The notes under the pieces: generated by a model
The model's database searches: none
Told to the model about the DNA's origin: nothing
What the model saw: the letters and a program-made list of their open reading frames with translations, nothing else
IMG/VR virus record: IMGVR_UViG_3300030107_003232
Coordinates: 1 to 64,000 of that record
DNA from: a virus
DNA length: 64,000 nucleotides
Strand: one strand, 5' to 3'
In this document: in pieces, positions 50,807 through 58,897 of the stretch
Position numbering within the stretch: the first letter of the stretch is position 1
How the letters are laid out: each line of letters opens with the position of its first letter
Made by a program: the position numbers and the translations under genes

Positions 50807-51401
50807 AACGAGATTAGCCACCGAAAATGACGCATTCGCCATTGAGGTGTTGCGTTGGGTTCTTGCGGGCGGTTGTGAAATGTGCGACCATCCCGAAAAG
50901 CGCGAACTTGAGATGGAGGTTTATGGTGGAGATGTATCGCCGAGTTATCTTGAGGCTAAATATAATTGGCCGGATGGTTGCGTGATGAATCACATGGATG
51001 CACACCTTGACTATGACCCCAAAGAGGCGAAGCACATTGAGAATGCTCGCTCGCAAAGTATAAACACTTTAGATTCAGCCGAAGATATTGTGAATAGGAT
51101 TACGGCATACCTTGACGAGTTAGAAGAACTCAAGGAGGCGCAGGGCGGAATCACATCAGACTTCGTGGCTGATGCCTCTCGGCTTATCGCACAGGCTAAC
51201 ACATCTCTAAAGTTAGTAGGCACGCTCAAGCGTGAGATAGGCGTTGATTCTCAATTGCTGCTTGCACACACGCAGTTAAACCAAGTTAGCCGCATTCTCG
51301 TTGAGGTGCTTGCAGACCAGCCTAAACTGCTTGACGATGTGGAGAAGAAACTCAACCGTCTGTCCGCACCGATTGATGTTGATTACGAGGTGATTGAATA
51401 A
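50784..51401 (+). CDS. Hypothetical protein, possible small-terminase-like
   Basis: The 205-residue protein from ATG 50784 (MRSKREIETRLATENDAFAIEVL) has an HTH-like region with CEMCDHPEKRELEMEVYGGDVSPSYLEAKYNW and then long helices (LDELEELKEAQGG...LKLVGTLKREIG...LLLAHTQLNQVSRILVEVL) like the helical barrel part of small terminases. The zinc-like CxxC at the start is unusual for that family. Not close to the large terminase. Tentative. Confidence 0.45.
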   Translation: MRSKREIETRLATENDAFAIEVLRWVLAGGCEMCDHPEKRELEMEVYGGDVSPSYLEAKYNWPDGCVMNHMDAHLDYDPKEAKHIENARSQSINTLDSAEDIVNRITAYLDELEELKEAQGGITSDFVADASRLIAQANTSLKLVGTLKREIGVDSQLLLAHTQLNQVSRILVEVLADQPKLLDDVEKKLNRLSAPIDVDYEVIE

Positions 51402-51931
51402 TGGGACACCACGAAGGATTCGGGAGAGGCAAGGGCTTTACTGCGAAAGACCCGCAGCCACCTAATGATTTAGTAATGACCCCTATACCTGTCGCAATAC
51501 AGACTATCAATCTTTATGATATTCCGGCGGATTCAAAAATACTTGACCCATGTAGGGGAGAAGGGGCATTCTATGATAACTACCCCACTAATTGTGAAAA
51601 GGACTTTTGCGAGATAACAGAAGGCAAAGACTTCTTCGATTATGAAGGTCATGTTGATTGGATTATTACTAACCCACCATACAGTATTCTTGATGAGTTT
51701 TTACTAAAGTCATTTGAAGTTAGCGATAATGTAGTATTTCTAATACCATTAAGTAAAATGTTCTCAAGTTTTAGGCGAATTAGACAAATACTCGATTACG
51801 GAAATATAGTATCAATAGATTTAGTCAGCGCAAGTAAATGTGGTTTTCCGTTTGGTTTTCCCGCCTGTGCTTTTTACATGAAGCGGGGCTATGAGGGCGA
51901 AACCCTGATTACAGAATGGCGGGGTGATTGA
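51401..51931 (+). CDS. DNA N6-adenine methyltransferase-like protein
   Basis: The 176-residue protein has motif I SKILDPCRGEGAFY and motif IV DWIITNPPYSIL, the DPPY/NPPY catalytic loop of N6-adenine methylases. An FPACAFYMKRG end follows. The protein is short: no target-recognition domain is visible, so specificity is unclear. It starts in the stop codon of the preceding gene (TAATG). Phage methylases often protect DNA against host restriction. Confidence 0.82.
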   Translation: MGHHEGFGRGKGFTAKDPQPPNDLVMTPIPVAIQTINLYDIPADSKILDPCRGEGAFYDNYPTNCEKDFCEITEGKDFFDYEGHVDWIITNPPYSILDEFLLKSFEVSDNVVFLIPLSKMFSSFRRIRQILDYGNIVSIDLVSASKCGFPFGFPACAFYMKRGYEGETLITEWRGD

Positions 51932-52093
51932 ATGAAGAAGAATGAGATAACCTATCAAGAATGGACTTGGAAGCCGCGCGGCACTTGTTGGAAAGACTAC
52001 ATACGACTACAAAGAAAGATGCGTAGGTTAATCGTGGCTTCTCTAATATCTCTTACCGTAAATGTAGTTTTATTGGGGGTAATAATACTATGA
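51932..52093 (+). CDS. Small membrane protein
   Basis: The 53-residue frame MKKNEITYQEWTWKPRGTCWKDYIRLQRKMRRLIVASLISLTVNVVLLGVIIL has a basic N-terminus and one C-terminal membrane segment. It begins at the methylase stop and overlaps the next gene by ATGA. Confidence 0.55.
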   Translation: MKKNEITYQEWTWKPRGTCWKDYIRLQRKMRRLIVASLISLTVNVVLLGVIIL

Positions 52094-52341
52094 GAAAGTG
52101 GCGCAGTAAGCCGACTAAGTATCTCGCTACACGCGCGATAACTAAAGAGGAACTACCGCGCCTGTTTGATGCTATGAAAGAGGATGGTCTTATCGCAATA
52201 ATAACTGCGGAGGGCATCAAGTGGTATCATGGTGATTATAGAGTTAGTAAAAAAGTAGTTGGTGGTGTATGGTCTTTGAGTCCTTCGCAGATGAAGCGAG
52301 TAATAGATTACATTTACGCGCACGACCCATTCGTGGAGTGA
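52090..52341 (+). CDS. Small hypothetical protein
   Basis: The 83-residue protein MRKWRSKPTKYLATRAITKEELPRLFDAMKEDGLIAIITAEGIKWYHGDYRVSKK... has an alpha/beta pattern. No family recognised. ATGA overlap with upstream gene. Confidence 0.58.
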   Translation: MRKWRSKPTKYLATRAITKEELPRLFDAMKEDGLIAIITAEGIKWYHGDYRVSKKVVGGVWSLSPSQMKRVIDYIYAHDPFVE

Positions 52342-52345
52342 TAAG

Positions 52346-53005
52346 ATGATTATATTCACGGATGACGAATCTCCATTTAGGGACGATAACGAAGTGTTCA
52401 TGTATGGTTCAATTGATACTGTGCCGGATAGAAAGGACACTACATATTTCTTACAAAGCGATAAGTTCTCGTCCGAAGATGTGCTAAGTTGGTCGCCAAT
52501 TGTTCAGAATAGATTAGTAATCATTACACGCAAAGCCCCTAAGTTGAGTAAGGCCGCTAAACAATTGTGCGTTGTGCATGATAATCTTAAGGGTAAAAGT
52601 AATGATGATACCTTTCTTATTGTTAAGGCAATAATAAATTGGGCAGACCGTGAACGAGTTGCGTCTGTATTTAATAACTCACCCATTCCTCTTTTGTTGT
52701 GGTTCTTGAAAGGGAACGAAACCGACATAGATGTGTGGAGAAGGTTCGCTAAGGTGCAGTATATTTTACCGGAAAAGTATCTTGAGGCATCAATCATCTA
52801 TGGAATCACTCCGTCAAGAAAACGTGTATCGTGGCCTAAGAAGAAAGGTAAGATAAAAGAAAGACCGGAATTATTCAAAGCCGATGATAAGCATTGGGAA
52901 GTCATTTTAGAAAACTCTATAAGCGTGGCTAATAAAGTTAGGGAGTCAGGCGACATACCGAAGGGTATGACTCGCCGTAAGGTGGCTTCGCAAACATGGT
53001 TTTAG
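52346..53005 (+). CDS. Hypothetical protein, possibly clamp-loader related
   Basis: The 219-residue protein shows strands and helices (FMYGSIDTVPDRKDTTYFLQSDKFSSEDVLSW, NRLVIITRKAPKLSKAAKQLCVVHDNLKGKSNDDTFLIVKAIINWADRERV). In this region of similar viruses a delta-like or RFC-type partner could be encoded; the layout of a short Rossmann-like domain then helical collar is suggestive only. No Walker motifs. Function unassigned. Confidence 0.4.
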   Translation: MIIFTDDESPFRDDNEVFMYGSIDTVPDRKDTTYFLQSDKFSSEDVLSWSPIVQNRLVIITRKAPKLSKAAKQLCVVHDNLKGKSNDDTFLIVKAIINWADRERVASVFNNSPIPLLLWFLKGNETDIDVWRRFAKVQYILPEKYLEASIIYGITPSRKRVSWPKKKGKIKERPELFKADDKHWEVILENSISVANKVRESGDIPKGMTRRKVASQTWF

Positions 53006-53187
53006 TAGGATTTCTCGGTGGGGTTATTCTATTATATTTATTAGGGTACGTTTGTATTGTTTTGGATAAATACCTTTTCCCTAAAAATAACCATAATTTT
53101 TCGGCGCAAAATTCGACGCTTGCGAAGAATGATGATGATTCGTTTATAAACGGCATAATGTGGGCTGATGTAGGCAACGACTTATAA
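52996..53187 (+). CDS. Small membrane protein
   Basis: The 63-residue protein MVLVGFLGGVILLYLLGYVCIVLDKYLF... has one strong N-terminal membrane segment and an acidic tail. The codons STLAK carry the orphan class II-like box 10. It overlaps the upstream gene by 10 nt. Confidence 0.6.
   Translation: MVLVGFLGGVILLYLLGYVCIVLDKYLFPKNNHNFSAQNSTLAKNDDDSFINGIMWADVGNDL
53115..53125 (+). promoter_or_regulatory. Class II-like box 10 (orphan)
   Basis: GACGCTTGCGA occurs inside gene 52996-53187, followed at the expected distance by a TATA-like TTTATAAA (about 53143), but no start codon lies 54-56 nt downstream. It is 96 nt before ATG 53211. Could drive a transcript with a longer leader or be silent. 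Confidence 0.5.
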
Positions 53188-53210
53188 TACCTTAAGGCTA
53201 ACATTTATAC

Positions 53211-53609
53211 ATGAGCGCGAACAACAGGCGGGTTCGCCGAGCCATAGTTGAGATACTATGGGAACATGGTCCGCTTACGAAAGAGGGTGTGGCTGAGAAG
53301 TTATCCTCTTTGAAGAATGTTCGTGCTGTTCCATCGCCCCACAGTCTGTCGGCTCTCCTCTCTAAGAACTCACAGATTGTAGCGGTAGGTAGTGAGAAGG
53401 TGGAGAACGCAGTAGGTATCAAGGCATCTCATTTGTTGTATGATGTGGATAGAGAAGTTATGAAGTCTAAGGATGATATAGTTTATACCCGTAGTCCGAC
53501 CGTTATGACTCCAAAGCAGAAGCGCGAAGCGCGACAATGCACCTGTGGCCGAATGCGTATTTTTCCAACGGATTCGCAGGTCTGCATACATTGTCTTCGC
53601 AATACTTAA
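53211..53609 (+). CDS. Winged-helix protein with zinc ribbon
   Basis: The 132-residue protein MSANNRRVRRAIVEILWEHGPLTKEGVAEKLSSLKNVRAVPSPHSLSALLSKN is a winged-helix domain like that at 46293. The C-terminus has CTCGRMRIFPTDSQVCIHCLRNT, a zinc ribbon. The combined HTH/zinc ribbon suggests a transcription factor. A TATA-like stretch ACTTATAATACC (about 53179) precedes the ATG at -31. Heads the replication region. Confidence 0.7.
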   Translation: MSANNRRVRRAIVEILWEHGPLTKEGVAEKLSSLKNVRAVPSPHSLSALLSKNSQIVAVGSEKVENAVGIKASHLLYDVDREVMKSKDDIVYTRSPTVMTPKQKREARQCTCGRMRIFPTDSQVCIHCLRNT

Positions 53610-53632
53610 TACAACAGTAGGAGAATGAATAT

Positions 53633-53974
53633 ATGGGGCAAGAGATGCGCGAAGACATCAGTTCCTTAGTATCGAGTATGCTACATACAAATACGAGGAC
53701 AGACCTAAGTAATATACTCACACAAGAGAATATGTTTGATGCCTCACTACTACGCAGTTTTCTTTTAGATTTCCACGAAGACGAGAGCGAGTTTGAGGAG
53801 TTTTTCGTTGATGTCGAGATGGATGAATCTTTCTTACGGGGCTTTATGGCGGGCCTTGTTCAATCTATTATGATAGAGAGAGCGCACGGCGAAGTCATAG
53901 GCAGACTAAGCCACGCTGAGTTTGTTGAATTGTATGATGCCGCCTGTGCTTTCCTCATGGAGTCATCCGTTTAG
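53633..53974 (+). CDS. Acidic hypothetical protein
   Basis: The 113-residue helical acidic protein MGQEMREDISSLVSSMLHTNTRTDLSNIL... with EDESEFEEFFVDVEMDESFL. No family recognised; acidic character fits a regulator or DNA-mimic, which is speculation. Confidence 0.58.
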   Translation: MGQEMREDISSLVSSMLHTNTRTDLSNILTQENMFDASLLRSFLLDFHEDESEFEEFFVDVEMDESFLRGFMAGLVQSIMIERAHGEVIGRLSHAEFVELYDAACAFLMESSV

Positions 53975-53984
53975 TTTATATCCG
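53975..53984 (+). promoter_or_regulatory. Class III TATA box (clamp loader)
   Basis: TTTATATCCG begins 29 nt before ATG 54004, predicting a leaderless transcript for the clamp-loader gene. The same decamer occurs at 54885 and 57924, and TTTATATGCG at 62562. Confidence 0.75.
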
Positions 53985-54003
53985 TATTCTTTGACGGGTA
54001 ATC

Positions 54004-54882
54004 ATGCTTTGGGCGAACAAGTATAGACCTATGACCTTCAATCAGATGGTCGGTGGTGCAAGAAGTCTTGCTCACCTCAAAGAGAATATGCAACATCTTT
54101 TGTTGTATAGTAGGGGTGCGGGAACAGGTAAGACTACATTAGCCCATGTTCTCGCTAACGAGTTGGATTGTCCACTTCATGTATTCAACGCTTCTTCTAA
54201 GAAGACAAGAGGCATAGCATTTGTTGAGCAAGAACTAATACCCCTCACACGCGCAGGTATCAGAAACCAAATCATACTTCTTGATGAGGCAGACCAATTG
54301 ACTCACGAAGCACAGTCCGCTCTCAAGGGTGTTATCGAGAATGCCGACGGGTACTTTATTCTTACCTGTAATGATATTAAGAAGGTTAGTGCGTGGATTC
54401 AATCGCGCTGTTTGAAGATTGAGTTCCTACCAATCGCCAAAGGACCAATGATGGAACGCTTAGAGTATATCTGCGGTTCAGAAGGTGTTAATATCACCGA
54501 GAGTCAGTTGGGCGTTATCTGTGAAGCACACGAAGGCGACCTAAGAAATGCTATCAATGCGCTTCAAGCCTTCGCGTCATTCGATGACCCAAACAAGGCA
54601 ACCCAATTCATTAACAGTTTGACTGTGCAAGATTTCGACAGTAAACTTTTCCTAAAACTATGTGTGGCTGAAAGAGATTTGACGAATGCCTCGTCTATGC
54701 TTAACAGCCGAGATACGCGAGAGATAGTGCGTGCGGTGTTTGATTACGCCGTAAGCAGCACGGCCTCTCAAACAGCAAAACTTCAAGTCGTTGATGCGGC
54801 AATAACCGCTGAACGTGATGTCCTTAACGGTGTTGATGAAGACATAATTAAGGCAAACTTCGTGAGGATGCTGATAGGATAA
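54004..54882 (+). CDS. Replication factor C small subunit-like clamp loader ATPase
   Basis: The 292-residue protein has the AAA+ clamp loader order: WANKYRPMTFNQMVGG (RFC box II-like), Walker A SRGAGTGKTTLA, Walker B IILLDEADQLT, sensor 1 FILTCNDI and the SRC motif WIQSRCLKIEFL with the Arg finger. The C-terminal collar helices follow. Archaeal RFC small subunits are about 320 residues, so this is slightly short. No large subunit or delta is evident, so it could work with the host RFC-L. Directly supports loading of the PCNA-like clamp encoded at 58894. Confidence 0.9.
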   Translation: MLWANKYRPMTFNQMVGGARSLAHLKENMQHLLLYSRGAGTGKTTLAHVLANELDCPLHVFNASSKKTRGIAFVEQELIPLTRAGIRNQIILLDEADQLTHEAQSALKGVIENADGYFILTCNDIKKVSAWIQSRCLKIEFLPIAKGPMMERLEYICGSEGVNITESQLGVICEAHEGDLRNAINALQAFASFDDPNKATQFINSLTVQDFDSKLFLKLCVAERDLTNASSMLNSRDTREIVRAVFDYAVSSTASQTAKLQVVDAAITAERDVLNGVDEDIIKANFVRMLIG

Positions 54883-54884
54883 TC

Positions 54885-54894
54885 TTTATATCCG
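54885..54894 (+). promoter_or_regulatory. Class III TATA box (RPA-like gene)
   Basis: TTTATATCCG begins 48 nt before ATG 54933, predicting a leader of about 18 nt that includes AGGTGA. This is the exception among the class III genes, which are otherwise leaderless. Confidence 0.72.
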
Positions 54895-54932
54895 TAATCA
54901 TTTGACGACTTGATAGAACAAAGGTGAAATAG

Positions 54933-56096
54933 ATGTCTGATGAGATGCTAAACAATATCGCTAAAACATTGAATGTCGCACCCGAAACGGTGCGTGCGAG
55001 GGCTGATGAAGTCCTTGCAGAACAGGGAGCAGCATGGCGAAATGCTGGTCGTTCAGAAGAAGACTGTTTTATTCTCGCGTTGAGAGTAGCAGGTCGCAAC
55101 ATTACTTCTGAAAATGCACGACTACGCCGCGCCCGCGCTGATACATACGAAGGTATGTTCATTAGTGTCCCACGACCGAAGGAATGGGGTAAGATTCTAT
55201 ACAATAAGATGAAGAATCAATTGACTACCGCTTCTGCCGAAGTCCGGCAGACCTTCGTTGATAACGGCTCAGTAGTTCTCTTTGAGGATAACCACGACGG
55301 TTCATACACCCGCCTAAGCGCCGAGCAATACGGACAGGCAGAAAGCGATGTATCTTCACTACCGAAGCACACTATGCAGTTAGATTCTAATACACATTTC
55401 TATGTTGTATGGGATAAAAACAACCCGACTTTCCCGTCCGGCGATGCTAACTTCAAGTATGGACAGCCACGCCCACAGGATGAAAGAGAGCGAACCTGTC
55501 TATTCTATGGTCGCATGGTTGGTAGCAACGACCTACAATTGATTCAGGTTAGCGGTAGCGGAAAGGCGGCTGATAATCAGTTCCCTACCTTCACACCACT
55601 AACAATACCACTACGAACCGGAAAGAATGGTCGCGCTTATCTAAATGCTGATGTGTCTAAACCAACAATTAACTTAGACCTTGCTTCAATGTATGAAGGC
55701 TCTCCTTTGGATATGCTACCTGCTCTAATAGGCGAAGAAAACATCTTACCTTCGCTATCTGCGCTCGGTCAATACTACGACCAATACAACGGCACAGATG
55801 GTTGGTGGGATAGAATGTGTGCTACTGTTGTTGAAGTGAATCACATTGACCCGCGAGATAAAGGCGGTTGCATTTTGGTCTGTGGCGACACCGACCTAAT
55901 GTCTATGGCCGGAACAATAGACATCTATTGCGATGATATTCCCCCGCTCGGTGTTGGCTCACAATTGCTTGTCGTAGGACAGGCATGGCGAACCCGCGAA
56001 GACGAAGACCGTATGACCGTAAATGGTTGGTGGCCTTCTAATGTGGTTGAGCCTATGGTTGAGCCTTCTGCATCTGATGATGACGGGTGGGAGTGA
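54933..56096 (+). CDS. RPA-like single-stranded DNA-binding protein
   Basis: The 387-residue protein has an N-terminal helical region (LNNIAKTLNVAPETVRARADEVLAEQG) and OB-fold-like segments: ACATVVEVNHIDPRDKGGCILVCGD and TIDIYCDDIPPLGVGSQLLVVGQAW. It ends in an acidic tail (VEPSASDDDGWE), typical of SSB/RPA proteins that recruit partners. Encoded between clamp loader and chaperonin genes. The OB assignment is from pattern, not search. Confidence 0.68.
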   Translation: MSDEMLNNIAKTLNVAPETVRARADEVLAEQGAAWRNAGRSEEDCFILALRVAGRNITSENARLRRARADTYEGMFISVPRPKEWGKILYNKMKNQLTTASAEVRQTFVDNGSVVLFEDNHDGSYTRLSAEQYGQAESDVSSLPKHTMQLDSNTHFYVVWDKNNPTFPSGDANFKYGQPRPQDERERTCLFYGRMVGSNDLQLIQVSGSGKAADNQFPTFTPLTIPLRTGKNGRAYLNADVSKPTINLDLASMYEGSPLDMLPALIGEENILPSLSALGQYYDQYNGTDGWWDRMCATVVEVNHIDPRDKGGCILVCGDTDLMSMAGTIDIYCDDIPPLGVGSQLLVVGQAWRTREDEDRMTVNGWWPSNVVEPMVEPSASDDDGWE

Positions 56097-56099
56097 GTA

Positions 56100-56396
56100 A
56101 TGAGTGCGAGTTGGAGGGCCGTTGGCGAATTTGTCCTTCTAAAGAAGGATAATGTAGTTAATGAGATGGGACTTATCGTTGATACTAACTATTGTGTTAA
56201 AAGTATTGGTGATACAGTTCCTCTTAGGTTGAACAGAAACGACATGGTAGTCGTTAATGATGGTGCAGCCATAACTCCGCTAACGGCCTCCAACCGCCTC
56301 AATCTATTTATTGTGCATTACAAAGACATAGTGGCGAGAGATGTCGCCGAAGAAATATCTTATGTCGGTGATGCTATGCACGATGATTTTATCTGA
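56100..56396 (+). CDS. GroES-like 10 kDa co-chaperonin
   Basis: The 98-residue protein has the co-chaperonin beta barrel pattern: VGEFVLLKKDNVVNEMGLIVD at the N-terminus, VPLRLNRNDMVVVNDG and the C-terminal FIVHYKDIVARDVAEE, like the dome strands of GroES. The mobile loop (residues about 20-35) is not clearly conserved. It lies just before the GroEL-like gene, as in groESL operons. TGAGTAATGAG junction with the upstream gene. Confidence 0.75.
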   Translation: MSASWRAVGEFVLLKKDNVVNEMGLIVDTNYCVKSIGDTVPLRLNRNDMVVVNDGAAITPLTASNRLNLFIVHYKDIVARDVAEEISYVGDAMHDDFI

Positions 56397-56405
56397 GGTA
56401 TATTT

Positions 56406-57923
56406 ATGGAAACTATACTAACGGGGGCAGAAGCCCGCTCAAAACTCTTAGTCGGTGTGAATAAGTTAGCGAACTCTATCAAGGGAACGCTCGGCCCAAA
56501 CGCACGGACTGTTGTAATACAGAACCCTATGGGTGGTATGCCCGTCATAATCAATGACGGTGTATCTATTGCCCGTATGGTGAATGATAAAGACCCGTAT
56601 GTGCAGATGGGGATTGACCTATTGAAAGAGGTTGCATCCGAAGCACAGCAGAAGTCGGGCGATGGAACTACGAGCGCGACTCTCATAGCACAGGCGCTAT
56701 GTAATGGTTCGCTAACTTTGATGGAGAACGGCACATCGCCTCTCGTCATTAGGGATGCTTTGAAGTCCTACTTAGCGGCCACAGAAGAATATGTGCGTGA
56801 GTCAGCAATAGAGGACTTTGACCTAAAGGATGTCGCTACTATCGCGGCTAACAATGACGCGGAACTCGGAGAGTTGATTGCGGGTGTCGTCAAGAGAGGA
56901 CACGGTATAACAATCGAGCGGTCGCCTACGAGCGAAACCTATGTTAAGAAAGCAAGTGGTTTTGAGATGAACGCGGGTTATGCGCACGCATTGATGGCGA
57001 ATGCGCCGCGCGCTAAATGTGAGTTTGAGAACCCTATGGTTCTAACTACTACCGAAAAAATATCCACATTCAATGCTTTAGTTCCGGCGCTTGAAGGCGC
57101 AGTAAAGCAGAACAAACCTTTGGTTGTCTTCTGTTCCGATTTCAACGGACAGATGTTGCAGAATCTTTTGGTAAATATAGTTCAAGGTAAGGTATCTGTA
57201 TGTATGATTAAGCCCGCAGGTATGCCCGAACAACAGCAAGCATGGCTTGAAGATGTGGCGGCGGCTACGGGTGCTAAACTATTCAAGGTATCTCTCAATG
57301 AATCTATCGTAAATATAACTTCTGATGATTTGGGTTCGTGTGAAAAGTTCGTATCTTCTCAGACCGATACTATTCTTACCTTAAAATCAACACATGAGTT
57401 AGAAAAATATGTTGATGGGTTAGAAGACTTAGGACTTGAAGCCGAGAATGATTGGCTCGCGGAACAGTATTCCAACCGAGCAAAAAGACTCGGTAAGGGC
57501 ATCTCCACAATTTATGTTGGAGGTGCTTCTGAAATAGAACAGGTTGAAACTAAAGAGAGGGTTGATGACGCAGTTAATGCGTGCAAACTCGCTCTTAGTT
57601 CCGGTGTAGTCATCGGCGGGGGCGCAACATTATATGGGGCGGCTAACGAACTCGATGAACACGGAGATGTAGCAGACCTGTTTAGGGATGCGTTGAAGAC
57701 ACCGCTTAGAACTATTATAAGCAACACGGGTGATGAACCAAACTTAGGCTTAATTTTAAGTGGGGAAAATTATGTGTGTGGTAAAACCGCCGAAACCCGT
57801 AATGCTATCGAGGATGGCGTGCTTGACCCTATGCAGGTAGTCTTGAACAGCCTTGAAAGCGCAGTATCAATCGCGGCATTGGTCTTGATGACCGATGCGG
57901 CTATCATCGCACCGAGCGATTAG
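56406..57923 (+). CDS. groEL: Group I chaperonin (GroEL/Hsp60-like)
   Basis: The 505-residue protein matches group I, not the archaeal thermosome. It has GARSKLLVGVNKLANSIKGTLGPNARTVVI, the ATP-binding KSGDGTTSATLIAQAL (Asp of GDGTT kept), RVDDAVNACKLALSSGVVIGGGATL (catalytic Asp kept) and GVLDPMQVVLNSLESAVSIAALVLMTDAAI. Bacterial GroEL has about 548 residues, so the apical domain is shortened. Together with the GroES-like protein it would form a virus-encoded folding chamber, perhaps for capsid or replication proteins. Group I chaperonins are rare in archaea, so the origin is of interest. Confidence 0.92.
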   Translation: METILTGAEARSKLLVGVNKLANSIKGTLGPNARTVVIQNPMGGMPVIINDGVSIARMVNDKDPYVQMGIDLLKEVASEAQQKSGDGTTSATLIAQALCNGSLTLMENGTSPLVIRDALKSYLAATEEYVRESAIEDFDLKDVATIAANNDAELGELIAGVVKRGHGITIERSPTSETYVKKASGFEMNAGYAHALMANAPRAKCEFENPMVLTTTEKISTFNALVPALEGAVKQNKPLVVFCSDFNGQMLQNLLVNIVQGKVSVCMIKPAGMPEQQQAWLEDVAAATGAKLFKVSLNESIVNITSDDLGSCEKFVSSQTDTILTLKSTHELEKYVDGLEDLGLEAENDWLAEQYSNRAKRLGKGISTIYVGGASEIEQVETKERVDDAVNACKLALSSGVVIGGGATLYGAANELDEHGDVADLFRDALKTPLRTIISNTGDEPNLGLILSGENYVCGKTAETRNAIEDGVLDPMQVVLNSLESAVSIAALVLMTDAAIIAPSD

Positions 57924-57933
57924 TTTATATCCG
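57924..57933 (+). promoter_or_regulatory. Class III TATA box (RecA-like gene)
   Basis: TTTATATCCG begins 29 nt before ATG 57953, predicting a leaderless transcript of the RecA-like, PCNA and polymerase genes. Confidence 0.75.
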
Positions 57934-57952
57934 TAATAGATGAGGGAATAAT

Positions 57953-58897
57953 ATGAGTTGGGGAACGCAAGCACCACAGCAGAAAGCAGAAACAAAGACC
58001 GCAGAACCGAAGATGCAGTTCGATGAGAACTACTATCGGAATCTGTTTGATAATAACCGTGTGAATACTATTCAGCACCGCATGGCTTTTGTCGGGCATG
58101 AGAATACTCTCAAGACCGGACTCGCCCTGTCGTTGTTAGAAGAAGAAATCAATGCGGGTAAAACCGTGTATCTTTTCGATATAGATAACTCGGCTAAATC
58201 AACCGTTGATGTTGTTTATCCTAACAACCCGAACATTGTAGTGCTACCACTACATGATGAAACCGATGACTCTATCTTCGATGAGGATAACAATGTGGAT
58301 TTCAAAGCCTTGCTCGATAAGACTTCGTGGTATGTAAATATACTTGCTGATAAAGTCAATGCCGACCCCGAATCAATTGGTGGTATCATCTTTGACGGAG
58401 GCTCGACATTCCTTAAGTGGTGTGAACACGCCATGCGTAAGTCGTTGCTATCACGGGGTATCATTGAAACCGAAGACGGCACATTCAATCAGAAGGAATG
58501 GAGAGAGCGCAACAGGCTTTATCGAAATGTCCTGACCCGCCTACACAGCCTCAATGTGGCTAAGGTGTATTTCACTTTCCACCTAAAGGCCGTGTCCGAG
58601 TATTTAGATGACGGCACAGGTAAGAAGGTTCTAATGACTGTCGGCCACAGGCCGGAGTGGGAGAAGGGAACTATGAGAAAATTCTCACAACAGATATTCC
58701 TATCACGATACCAAAAGAAGGCTGACTTAGCCGCAGGTGTCGAAGGCGATAGAAACCTCAAGGATGGCGAGTGGGTTGTCCGAGCAAAGATTGAGGAGAT
58801 GAAGGGCGAACACATCGAAAAGGTTGGTTCTATTCACGACATCGCACGAATCAAGGATGGAAAGTTTGAGTTCGTTGGTCTTGAGTGGTTGAAGTGA
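57953..58897 (+). CDS. RecA/RadA-like (Sak4-type) recombination ATPase
   Basis: The 314-residue protein has a RecA-fold core with RMAFVGHENTLKTGLALSLL (P-loop; the usual second Gly of GxxxxGK is Leu), VYLFDIDNSAKSTVDVV, Walker B-like GGIIFDGGSTFLKW and AKVYFTFHLKAV. This is the layout of phage Sak4/RadA-like single-strand annealing ATPases. The altered P-loop may slow or change ATP use. It is probably a recombination mediator working with the RPA-like protein. Confidence 0.78.
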   Translation: MSWGTQAPQQKAETKTAEPKMQFDENYYRNLFDNNRVNTIQHRMAFVGHENTLKTGLALSLLEEEINAGKTVYLFDIDNSAKSTVDVVYPNNPNIVVLPLHDETDDSIFDEDNNVDFKALLDKTSWYVNILADKVNADPESIGGIIFDGGSTFLKWCEHAMRKSLLSRGIIETEDGTFNQKEWRERNRLYRNVLTRLHSLNVAKVYFTFHLKAVSEYLDDGTGKKVLMTVGHRPEWEKGTMRKFSQQIFLSRYQKKADLAAGVEGDRNLKDGEWVVRAKIEEMKGEHIEKVGSIHDIARIKDGKFEFVGLEWLK

